A stretch of DNA of 64,000 bases. It comes from Actinomycetota bacterium (lineage in GTDB: Bacteria > Actinomycetota > Acidimicrobiia > Acidimicrobiales > Microtrichaceae). The first letter of the stretch is position 1. Each line of letters starts with the position of its first letter. The notes beneath the pieces were generated by a model, which saw only the letters and a program-made list of their open reading frames with translations, had not been told where the DNA came from and did no database searches. The translations under genes were made by a program, and so were the position numbers. The stretch spans positions 1 to 64,000 of the forward strand of contig JADJBW010000015.1 in assembly GCA_016703525.1 (NCBI GenBank), given 5' to 3'. Positions 48,915-56,434 of the stretch are shown here, one piece after another.

Positions 48915-49385
48915 ATGCCTCGCAAGGGTCCAGCACCTCGCCGCGAACTCAACCCCGATCCGGTCTACCGCTCGCTCCTGGTCACCCAGGTGATCAACAA
49001 GGTGCTCCAGCGCGGCAAGCGTTCGACCGCCGAGCGGATCATGTACGACGCGCTCGCGATGATCGAGTCGAAAACCGGCTCCGACCCGATCGCCACGCTG
49101 AAGCGTGCGGTCGACAACGTGCGTCCGCAGCTCGAGGTGCGCAGCCGCCGTGTTGGCGGCGCCACCTACCAGGTGCCCGTCGAGGTGCGTCCTCGCCGCG
49201 CCAACACGCTGGCGATCCGCTGGCTCGTCGGCTACTCCCGTCAGCGCCGCGAGCGCACGATGTCGGAACGCCTGGCCAACGAACTCCTCGATGCCTCCAA
49301 CGGCATCGGCGCTTCGGTGAAGCGCAAAGACGACCTGCAGAAGATGGCCGAGTCGAACCGAGCGTTCGCTCACTACCGCTGGTAG
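48915..49385 (+). CDS. rpsG: 30S ribosomal protein uS7
   Basis: uS7 (156 residues) nucleates the 30S head. It starts MPRKGPAPRRELNPDPVY as in Actinobacteria and has the RNA-binding region QVPVEVRPRRANTLAIRWLV. It begins three bases behind rpsL. The end, AFAHYRW, is typical. Confidence 0.96.
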   Translation: MPRKGPAPRRELNPDPVYRSLLVTQVINKVLQRGKRSTAERIMYDALAMIESKTGSDPIATLKRAVDNVRPQLEVRSRRVGGATYQVPVEVRPRRANTLAIRWLVGYSRQRRERTMSERLANELLDASNGIGASVKRKDDLQKMAESNRAFAHYRW

Positions 49386-49512
49386 GTCCGCTCGTTCCTC
49401 GCTGGAGCACCGGGCCCGACCGTCATCGGTCGTGCCCGGTTCCGCGTCCGGCGGGGTTCGTGCGGAAATGAATTCCCCGAGACCACACCCCTGATTCCCG
49501 AAAAGAACCGAC

Positions 49513-51609
49513 ATGGCGCAGTACCCGCTCGAACGGACCCGCAACATCGGCATCATGGCCCACATCGATGCCGGGAAGACGACTACCACCGAGCGGATCC
49601 TCTACTACACCGGCAAGTCCTACAAGATCGGTGAGGTCCACGACGGTGCCGCAACGATGGACTGGATGGTCCAGGAGCAGGAGCGCGGCATCACCATCAC
49701 GTCGGCGGCGACCACGTGCTTCTGGAGTGACACGCTCACCGATACCGAGCACCGCATCCAGATCATCGACACGCCCGGCCACGTCGACTTCACCGTCGAG
49801 GTCGAGCGCTCCCTGCGGGTACTCGACGGCGCGGTCGCGGTGTTCGACGGGGTCGCCGGCGTAGAGCCCCAGACCGAAACCGTGTGGCGCCAGGCGAACA
49901 AGTACAACGTGCCGCGCATGTGCTTCGTCAACAAGATGGACCGTATGGGCGCCGACTTCTTCGCTGCGCTCGACTCCATCAAGGACCGGCTCGAGGCGAA
50001 GGTTGCGGTCGTCAACCTGCCCATCGGCTCCGAGTCCGACTATCAGGGCATCATCGACCTCGTGACGATGAAGGCTTGGATCTGGCAGGGCGAAGACCTC
50101 GGCGCCAGCTGGGACATCGTCGACATCCCCGACGACTATCGCGAGCAGGCCGACGAGTATCGCCAGGCGTTGATCGACGTCATCAGCGAGACGGACGAGA
50201 ACATCATGGAGAAGTTCCTCATGGAAGAGGAACTGACCCCCGAGGAGATTCGCGCCGCGATTCGTCAGGCGTGCATCAACCACGGCGTGGTGCCGGTGCT
50301 CAACGGCACGGCGTTCAAGAACAAGGGCGTCCAGCCGCTGCTCGACGCGGTCTGCTGGTACATGCCGAGCCCCGTCGACCTGCCGCCGGTCACCGGCGAG
50401 TCGCTCAAGGGTGAGGCCCTCGAGCGCAAGCCCTCGGCCAAGGAGCCGTTCTCGGCGCTCGCGTTCAAGATCGCGACGATGCCCCACATCGGCAAGCTCA
50501 CCTACATGCGCGTGTACTCCGGCACCCTGAACAAGGGCGAGCAGGTCATGAACATGCGCACGCGCGACCGCGAGCGTTGCGGACGTCTCCTCGAGATGCA
50601 TGCGATCGACATGAACGACAAGGACGCGATCTACGCGGGCGACATCGTCGGCGTGGTCGGTATGAAGAACACCCGCACCGGAGACACGCTCGCCGAGCCG
50701 ACGAACCCCATCGTGCTGGAGTCGCTGGAGTTCCCCGAGCCCGTCATCCATGTGGCGGTCGAGCCGAAGACCAAGGCCGACCAGGACAAGATGTCGAAGG
50801 CGCTGTACTCGCTGTCCGAGGAAGACCCGACCTTCCAGGTTCGCACCGACGAGGAGACGGCCCAGACCGTCATCTCCGGGATGGGCGAGCTGCACCTCGA
50901 GGTGCTGGTCGACCGCATGATGCGCGAGTTCAAGGTCGACGCCACGGTGGGCAAGCCGCAGGTCGCCTATCGCGAGACGATCACGTCGCCGGTCAGCGGC
51001 ATCACCTACACCCACAAGAAGCAGACGGGTGGCTCGGGTCAGTACGCCGAGGTTCAGATCAACATGGAGACGACCGGCCCCGGCGGCGGGTACATCTTCG
51101 ACGACAAGATCTCCGGTGGTCGCATCCCGCGTGAGTACATCCCCTCGGTCGACGCCGGCATTCGCGAGGCGATGACCTCGGGTGTGCTCGCCGGCTACCC
51201 GACGGTCGACATCAAGGTCGAACTCGTCGACGGCAAGTACCACGACGTCGACTCCTCCGAGATGGCCTTCAAGATCGCCGGCATCCAGGCGTTCAAAGAG
51301 GCGGCGCGCAAGGCGAGCCCGGCGCTGCTCGAGCCGATCATGGCCGTCGAGGTCGTGACGCCCGAGGACTACATGGGCGACGTCATCGGCGACCTGAACA
51401 GCCGTCGCGGCAAGGTCGGCAAGATGGAGCAGCGGGGCAACAGCCAGGTCATCTCGGCCGAGGTTCCCCTGTCCGAGATGTTCGGCTACGCCACCGACCT
51501 GCGTTCCAAGACGCAGGGTCGCGCGAACTACACCATGCAGTTCGCCAGCTACCAGCAGACGCCGCGTAGCGTGCAGGAAGAGATCGTCGCTCGCGTCACC
51601 GGACAGTGA
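49513..51609 (+). CDS. fusA: Elongation factor G
   Basis: EF-G (698 residues) drives translocation. The GTPase motifs are GIMAHIDAGKTTTTERIL (G1), RGITITSAATTCFW (G2), DTPGHVDFTVEVERSL (G3) and NKMDRMGADF (G4). Domains II-V follow with HKKQTGGSGQYAEVQI and ANYTMQFASYQQTP near the end. It follows rpsG after 127 bases and precedes tuf2. Its codon use is C-ending like its neighbours, unlike tuf. Confidence 0.97.
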   Translation: MAQYPLERTRNIGIMAHIDAGKTTTTERILYYTGKSYKIGEVHDGAATMDWMVQEQERGITITSAATTCFWSDTLTDTEHRIQIIDTPGHVDFTVEVERSLRVLDGAVAVFDGVAGVEPQTETVWRQANKYNVPRMCFVNKMDRMGADFFAALDSIKDRLEAKVAVVNLPIGSESDYQGIIDLVTMKAWIWQGEDLGASWDIVDIPDDYREQADEYRQALIDVISETDENIMEKFLMEEELTPEEIRAAIRQACINHGVVPVLNGTAFKNKGVQPLLDAVCWYMPSPVDLPPVTGESLKGEALERKPSAKEPFSALAFKIATMPHIGKLTYMRVYSGTLNKGEQVMNMRTRDRERCGRLLEMHAIDMNDKDAIYAGDIVGVVGMKNTRTGDTLAEPTNPIVLESLEFPEPVIHVAVEPKTKADQDKMSKALYSLSEEDPTFQVRTDEETAQTVISGMGELHLEVLVDRMMREFKVDATVGKPQVAYRETITSPVSGITYTHKKQTGGSGQYAEVQINMETTGPGGGYIFDDKISGGRIPREYIPSVDAGIREAMTSGVLAGYPTVDIKVELVDGKYHDVDSSEMAFKIAGIQAFKEAARKASPALLEPIMAVEVVTPEDYMGDVIGDLNSRRGKVGKMEQRGNSQVISAEVPLSEMFGYATDLRSKTQGRANYTMQFASYQQTPRSVQEEIVARVTGQ

Positions 51610-51681
51610 CCGCGCCGATTCCTCCCACATCAGTCAGATCAACCCCCAGATAGCACCAGGCAAGACAAGGAAGGCACTCCG

Positions 51682-52869
51682 ATGGCCAAGGAAAAGTTCG
51701 AGCGGACGAAGCCTCACGTGAATGTGGGGACGATGGGTCATATCGATCATGGTAAGACGACGTTGACGGCTGCGATTACGAAGACGTTGGCGGATCGGGT
51801 GCCGGGGAACTCGTTTACTGCGTTTGAGAACATTGATAAGGCTCCTGAGGAGCGTGAGCGTGGTATCACGATCAATGTTTCGCATGTGGAGTATGAGACG
51901 GCGAACCGTCACTACGCGCATGTGGATATGCCGGGGCACGCGGATTACATCAAGAACATGATCACGGGTGCTGCGCAGGTGGATGGGGCGATCTTGGTGG
52001 TGTCGGCGGCTGATGGTCCGATGCCGCAGACGCGTGAGCATGTGTTGTTGGCTCGGCAGGTGGGTGTGCCGGCGATCGTGGTGGCGTTGAACAAGGTCGA
52101 CATGGTCGATGATGAGGAGCTGCTCGAGCTGGTGGAGCTTGAGGTTCGCGAGTTGTTGTCGGAGTACGAGTTCCCTGGTGATGATGTTCCGGTGTATCCG
52201 GTGTCGGCGTTGAAGGCGTTGAACGGCGATTCGGATGCGCAGGATCAGGTGATGGCGTTGATGGCTGCGGTGGATGAGTATGTGCCGCAGCCGGTGCGTG
52301 ATCTGGACAAGCCGTTCTTGATGCCGATTGAGGATGTGTTCTCGATTACGGGTCGTGGGACGGTGGTGACCGGTAAGGTCGAGCAGGGTGTGATTCATAC
52401 GGGCGATGAGATTGAGATCGTCGGGTTGAAGGCGACGCAGAAGACGACGTGTACTGGTGTGGAGATGTTCCGGAAGTTGCTTGACGAGGGTCAGGCGGGG
52501 GACAACATCGGTGCGTTGTTGCGTGGGACGAAGAAGGAAGAGGTGCAGCGGGGTCAGGTGTTGGCGAAGCCGGGTTCGATTACGCCGCACACGGATTTCG
52601 TTGCGAATGTGTATGTGTTGTCGAAGGAGGAGGGTGGGCGGCATAAGCCGTTCTTCTCGAATTATCGGCCGCAGTTCTATTTCCGTACGACGGATGTGAC
52701 GGGTTCGATCTCGTTGCCGGGTGGTACGGAGATGTGTATGCCGGGTGATAACACGGAGATGCAGGTGGAGTTGATTGCTCCGATCGCGATGGATGAGGGG
52801 TTGCGGTTCGCGATTCGTGAGGGTGGTCGCACGGTTGGTGCCGGCCGTGTGATCTCGATCATCAAGTGA
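51682..52869 (+). CDS. tuf: Elongation factor Tu, intact copy
   Basis: EF-Tu (395 residues) delivers aminoacyl-tRNA. G1 GTMGHIDHGKTTLTA, G3 DMPGHADYIKNM, G4 NKVDMVDDEE and domain II/III motifs (GRGTVVTGKVEQG, EMCMPGDNTEMQVELI) are all present. A GGAAGG lies before the ATG at 51682. Codons end unusually often in T or G (GGT, GAT, CGT, GTG, TTG) compared with fusA beside it. It is almost identical to the copy at 33745, including synonymous sites over the 3' half. Confidence 0.97.
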   Translation: MAKEKFERTKPHVNVGTMGHIDHGKTTLTAAITKTLADRVPGNSFTAFENIDKAPEERERGITINVSHVEYETANRHYAHVDMPGHADYIKNMITGAAQVDGAILVVSAADGPMPQTREHVLLARQVGVPAIVVALNKVDMVDDEELLELVELEVRELLSEYEFPGDDVPVYPVSALKALNGDSDAQDQVMALMAAVDEYVPQPVRDLDKPFLMPIEDVFSITGRGTVVTGKVEQGVIHTGDEIEIVGLKATQKTTCTGVEMFRKLLDEGQAGDNIGALLRGTKKEEVQRGQVLAKPGSITPHTDFVANVYVLSKEEGGRHKPFFSNYRPQFYFRTTDVTGSISLPGGTEMCMPGDNTEMQVELIAPIAMDEGLRFAIREGGRTVGAGRVISIIK

Positions 52870-52898
52870 CCGCGTCGACGCACGACGTCTGAACGTCC

Positions 52899-52936
52899 AG
52901 AAGGTTGGGGCCTCAGCCCCCCCACCTTCTTGGTTT
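52899..52936 (+). terminator. Terminator behind tuf2
   Basis: AGAAGGTTGGGG (52899-52910) pairs with the C-rich arm ending CCACCTTCT (52917-52930), and TGGTTTT follows. A good rho-independent terminator. It closes the str series and separates it from the inserted genes. Confidence 0.82.
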
Positions 52937-52980
52937 TCCCGGCGGTCGCGCCGAGGTGCAAACGGTGAGGAAGGGGAGCG

Positions 52981-53976
52981 ATGAGTCCGTTGACGGGAGG
53001 GGTCGGCGATCTCGCTGTCGTGCTCGGCCCGCATCGCGACCGCTCGGCCGGGCGCTCGGCCGGCATGATCGTTGCGGTCGGCGATCTGGCCACCGACATC
53101 GTCGTGCAGCTGTCGACCGCAACGATCGACCCGGTGTCCGACACCCCGGCGCTGATCACGCGGCACCGCGGCGGGGCGGCTGCCAACGTCGCGACGGTCA
53201 GTGCTCGGCTCGGGCGTCCAGCACGATTCGTGGGCCCGGTGGGTCGAGACTCCGGTGGGCGATGGCTGGTCGAGCAACTCGGCGACCTCGGGGTCGCCGC
53301 GCTCGGCCCGCTTGTCGAGGTTGCGTCCACCATCGTGGTGCTGGTCGATCCCGACGGCGCGAGGCGGTTCCTCACCGACCCCGGCTCGCCGCCGACGTCT
53401 CTCGTGGCTGACCCCTCCCTGGTAGCGGGTGCATCGCGCGTGCACCTGAGCGGATACGCCGTCTGCGATCCGCTGCTCGGGCCGTGGGCGGCCGAGCTCG
53501 GGAGCATTGCGCGACGATTGGGCCTGCGCGTGTCGGTGGACCCGGCGTCGACCTCCACGGTGAGCGGGTTCGGCATCGGTCGCCTGCTCGCGCTGCTCGA
53601 CGACCTGCGGCCTGACGTCGTTCACGTGAACGAGGACGAGTCCGAGTTGCTGACCCTGGGTGCGCTCGTCGATCGGTGCGGCGTGGTCGTCGAGACCCGT
53701 GGTGCGGCACCGACTCGGGTGCACGGTCGCTCCGGCGCAGGCGCATGGACCCGCGAGTTCGATGTCGACCTCACGGGGCTTGCCGTCTGCGACACCACGG
53801 GGGCGGGCGACGCGTTCACCGCCGGCTTCCTGCGCGAGTGGGACGCCGGCCGAGGGCTGGAGTCTGCGGTGGCAGCAGGGGGCACGCAGCGGCGCGGGCA
53901 GTGGTTGGCGGGGCTGGTGCGGATGCGTGGGAGACTCCCACGCCATGAGCTCGAATCCTGTGGTCACCTCTGCTGA
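52981..53976 (+). CDS. PfkB-family carbohydrate kinase, probably pseudouridine kinase; 3' frameshift
   Basis: A ribokinase-fold kinase. VAVGDLATDIVVQ opens the fold, GGAAANVATVSARLGRPARFVG binds sugar, and DTTGAGDAFTAGFL is the catalytic/anion-hole signature. As read it has 331 residues, but the last 30 are foreign. One more G in the run of five at 53878-53882 gives GGHAAARAVVGGAG and a stop at 53946-53948, in an ATGA overlap with psuG. Neighbourhood with psuG implies pseudouridine as substrate; other nucleosides or sugars are possible. AAGGGGAG supports the ATG at 52981. Confidence 0.8.
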   Translation: MSPLTGGVGDLAVVLGPHRDRSAGRSAGMIVAVGDLATDIVVQLSTATIDPVSDTPALITRHRGGAAANVATVSARLGRPARFVGPVGRDSGGRWLVEQLGDLGVAALGPLVEVASTIVVLVDPDGARRFLTDPGSPPTSLVADPSLVAGASRVHLSGYAVCDPLLGPWAAELGSIARRLGLRVSVDPASTSTVSGFGIGRLLALLDDLRPDVVHVNEDESELLTLGALVDRCGVVVETRGAAPTRVHGRSGAGAWTREFDVDLTGLAVCDTTGAGDAFTAGFLREWDAGRGLESAVAAGGTQRRGQWLAGLVRMRGRLPRHELESCGHLC

Positions 53977-54865
53977 GGTGGCGGCCGCGCTGGCCGATGG
54001 CCGCGCCGTCGTCGCTCTGGAATCCACGATCTTCTCGACGCTGGGGCTCCCGGTCCCGCACAACCGCGAGGCGCTCGCTCGGTGTGAGTCAGCGGTGCGG
54101 CGAGCCGGCGCCGTGCCGGCGGTGACCGCGGTGATCGACGGCGTGCCCACCGTGGGGCTGGAGGCGGACCAGATCGATCCGGTGCTCGCCGGGACGCGCA
54201 AGATGTCGGCCCGTGACCTCGGCGTCGCCGTCGGGCAGCGCTGGGATGTTGGGGTCACCACCGTGGCCGCCGCGGTCACGCTCGCAGCGCGCGTCGGTGT
54301 GTCGGTGTTCGCGACCGGCGGCATCGGGGGCGTGCACCGCGGAGCCGAGGTGTCCGGAGACATCTCGGCCGACCTCGGAGCGCTGGCGCGAGAGCCCGTC
54401 GTCACCGTGACCGCAGGCGCCAAGGCCTTTCTGGATCTGCCTCGCACGGTGGAGTACCTGGACACGCTCGGCGTTCCGCTGCTCGGCTATCGGACCGACG
54501 AGTTTCCCGCCTTCTACAGCCGCACCTCGGGCGTCCCGCTGCGGCTACGGGTGGAGTCCCCGGCCGAGATCGCGGCGATCGCCCGCGGCTGCCGTTCGGT
54601 GTCGTACGGCGGCGGGATTGTGGTGGCCAACCCGATCCCGCACGCAGCGGAGATCCCCGCCGCCGAGATTGAAGCCGTGCTCGACGACGCCCTGCGTGCG
54701 CTCGACGACGCCGGGGTACGCGGCGCGGCGGTGACACCGTTTGTGCTCGATGCCGTCGGTCGCGCCACCGAAGGGCGGTCGCTGCCCGCCAACCTGGCGC
54801 TCGCCGAAGCGAACGCCGAGCTGGCGGCCGCGATCGCTGCCGCGCTGGCGGCCGAGTCGGCATAG
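53945..54865 (+). CDS. psuG: Pseudouridine-5'-phosphate glycosidase
   Basis: A 306-residue enzyme of the IndA/YeiN family, which splits pseudouridine 5'-phosphate into uracil and ribose 5-phosphate. The family blocks VALESTIFSTLGLPVPHN, RKMSARDLGVAVGQ, TTVAAAVTLAARVGVSVFATG, GAEVSGDISADLGAL and GGGIVVANPIPH are complete. It begins in the stop of the kinase gene. The pair forms a short pathway for pseudouridine from RNA turnover. No transporter for the nucleoside is seen next to it. Confidence 0.92.
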   Translation: MSSNPVVTSAEVAAALADGRAVVALESTIFSTLGLPVPHNREALARCESAVRRAGAVPAVTAVIDGVPTVGLEADQIDPVLAGTRKMSARDLGVAVGQRWDVGVTTVAAAVTLAARVGVSVFATGGIGGVHRGAEVSGDISADLGALAREPVVTVTAGAKAFLDLPRTVEYLDTLGVPLLGYRTDEFPAFYSRTSGVPLRLRVESPAEIAAIARGCRSVSYGGGIVVANPIPHAAEIPAAEIEAVLDDALRALDDAGVRGAAVTPFVLDAVGRATEGRSLPANLALAEANAELAAAIAAALAAESA

Positions 54866-54955
54866 CCGAGGCCAGCGAGCGCGGCGAGCGAGGTGGGGCA
54901 AACGCGGCGAGGCAAGAGCGCGCCGCGCCCTCACGACCGAGCGCGGCGAGGCAAT

Positions 54956-54993
54956 CCAGGCTGAGCGGTGCACATGTGCACCGCTCAGCCTGG
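54956..54993 (+). repeat. 38-base perfect palindrome
   Basis: Two 19-base arms meet at CACA/TGTG (centre 54974.5) without mismatch. Beyond them a G-U pair and two A-T pairs extend it to about 22. It lies 90 bases behind psuG and 60 bases before the padR promoter. It may be the terminator of psuKG or a protein-binding cruciform site. Confidence 0.8.
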
Positions 54994-55003
54994 GTTGCGC
55001 CGT

Positions 55004-55045
55004 GGTGGCGTAGAGCGCGGTGGCGTAGAGCGCAGTGGCGTAGAC
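55004..55045 (+). repeat. Tandem repeat of about 15 bases, 2.8 copies
   Basis: The unit GGTGGCGTAGAGCGC occurs at 55004-55018 and 55019-55033, and a third, partial copy with one change runs to 55045. It lies between the palindrome and the padR promoter. No function can be given. Confidence 0.75.
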
Positions 55046-55053
55046 GGTCGGTG

Positions 55054-55082
55054 TTGACCGCCGGCGATCTCGCGTGCATACT
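55054..55082 (+). promoter_or_regulatory. padR-ABC operon promoter
   Basis: TTGACC (55054-55059) and CATACT (55077-55082) are separated by 17 bases. The -10 box overlaps the palindromic operator at 55078-55114, a layout expected for repression. Confidence 0.7.
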
Positions 55083-55114
55083 CGAACCACCTACGCAGTA
55101 GGTATGTCGAGTAT
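55078..55114 (+). promoter_or_regulatory. Nested palindromic operator, probably for PadR
   Basis: ATACTCGA (55078-55085) mirrors TCGAGTAT (55107-55114), and inside it ACCTAC (55089-55094) mirrors GTAGGT (55098-55103). The site covers the -10 box and probable start point of the operon whose first gene is padR. PadR dimers typically bind such sites at their own promoter. Confidence 0.65.
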
Positions 55115-55157
55115 GTCTCGCCGCTCGCACCCGCGATCGGCTCTCTCGGAGGACGCG

Positions 55158-55685
55158 ATGTCGGTTCGCCATTCGATCCTCGGCCTCATGGCAGACGGCC
55201 CGGTGGTCGCCTATCAGATGAAGAAGTCGTTCGATGCGCTCACCTCGGGGCTGTGGCCGCTCAACGACGGGCAGGTGTACACGACGCTGCAGCGCTTGCA
55301 GCGCGACGGTCTGGTCGCCGAGATCGCCGAGGGCGATCAGCGGCGGTACGAACTAACCGAGGCCGGGCGTGCCGAGCTGGAGCTGTGGCTCGACGATGTG
55401 ACGCCGCCCGCCGAGGGAGCGCGCGATGAGTTGACGATCAAGATCGCGCTGGCCGTTGCGTCGCCGGCGTTGCGCGATCGGGATCGCCTGCGCCAGTTGG
55501 TCGAATCCCAACGGCTCGCCGCCACGGTCGCACTCCAGCGGCTCACTCGCCTGAAGGCTCGGCTCGACGACGACGACGACGGCGCGGCGATCGTGCTCGA
55601 CGCGGCGTCGGCCCGCCTGTCGGCCGAACTCGTGTGGCTCGACCGGGTTGATGAACGTTTGAACACATGGAAAGGACGGTCGTGA
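55158..55685 (+). CDS. PadR-family transcriptional regulator
   Basis: A 175-residue regulator. The winged-helix domain is MSVRHSILGLMADGPVVAYQ, then VYTTLQRLQRDGLVAEI and RRYELTEAGRAEL. The C-terminal helical half (about 95-170) is for dimerisation. A GGAGG lies before the ATG at 55158; the frame is open upstream to 55074 but those codons cover the operator. It overlaps the ABC ATPase by TGATG. It is likely an autorepressor of the exporter operon, with the ligand unknown. Confidence 0.88.
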   Translation: MSVRHSILGLMADGPVVAYQMKKSFDALTSGLWPLNDGQVYTTLQRLQRDGLVAEIAEGDQRRYELTEAGRAELELWLDDVTPPAEGARDELTIKIALAVASPALRDRDRLRQLVESQRLAATVALQRLTRLKARLDDDDDGAAIVLDAASARLSAELVWLDRVDERLNTWKGRS

Positions 55686-56434
55686 TGGCCAAGCTTGAGG
55701 CGGAATCGGACCCGGCGGTCGACGCCGGCGTTGATGGGCGGCACGTAGCGGCGATCGAGCTGCTCGGGGTGATCGCGGCCTTTCGTGACGGCGACGAGAT
55801 GCGTCGCGTGCTCGACGGAGTCGATCTCGCGGTCCGCGCAGGCGAGCTGGTCGCGGTGATGGGTCCGTCGGGGTCCGGCAAGACGACCCTGTTGAACGTG
55901 GCGGCGGGGCTTGTGCGGCCGTCGGGCGGCGAGGTCGTTGTGGATGGGACCCGGATCGAGTCGGCATCGCGTGACGTGCTGGCACGGATATGGCGCACGT
56001 CGGTCGGGATCGTGGAGCAGCGTTCGAATCTCCTGGATGACATGACCGTGAGCGACAACGTCGGGCTGCCGCTCGAACTGGGCGGCGCTCGAGGGGCGCA
56101 GGTGCGGGAGGCGGTGAACGACGCGCTGCGGTCGGTCGGGCTGGAGAGCCGTTCGGGGTCGCGAGCGGGAGACCTGTCGACGGGTCAGCAACAGCTGGTC
56201 GCGATCGCGCGTGCGCTGGTCGGGGGACGTCACATCGTGGTCGCCGATGAGCCGACCGCGGCGTTGGACCCACTGGCGGGTGAGGCGGTGATGAAGGTGT
56301 TGCGGCGGCGCTGCGATGCCGGGGCGGCGGCGCTGGTGGCCACACACGATCCCGAACACGCCGCGTGGGCGGATCGAGTGCTGGTGCTTCGTGACGGTGC
56401 GCTGCGCACGGTCGCCGCCGGGGGTGTGGCGTGA
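55685..56434 (+). CDS. ABC transporter ATPase, LolD/MacB type
   Basis: A 249-residue ATPase with Walker A VMGPSGSGKTTLLNVAAG, signature DLSTGQQQLVAIARALV and Walker B HIVVADEPTAALDP; the LSTGQ variant departs slightly from LSGGQ. Such ATPases serve FtsX-like permeases in export, lipoprotein handling or antibiotic response. The ATG at 55685 overlaps the padR stop; an ATG at 55667 is possible. It overlaps the permease by GTGA. Confidence 0.88.
   Translation: MAKLEAESDPAVDAGVDGRHVAAIELLGVIAAFRDGDEMRRVLDGVDLAVRAGELVAVMGPSGSGKTTLLNVAAGLVRPSGGEVVVDGTRIESASRDVLARIWRTSVGIVEQRSNLLDDMTVSDNVGLPLELGGARGAQVREAVNDALRSVGLESRSGSRAGDLSTGQQQLVAIARALVGGRHIVVADEPTAALDPLAGEAVMKVLRRRCDAGAAALVATHDPEHAAWADRVLVLRDGALRTVAAGGVA

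Noticed and set aside
55004..55045. CRISPR-like array
   Set aside because: The units are contiguous without spacers and only 15 bases long; no cas genes are present. No CRISPR array was seen elsewhere.
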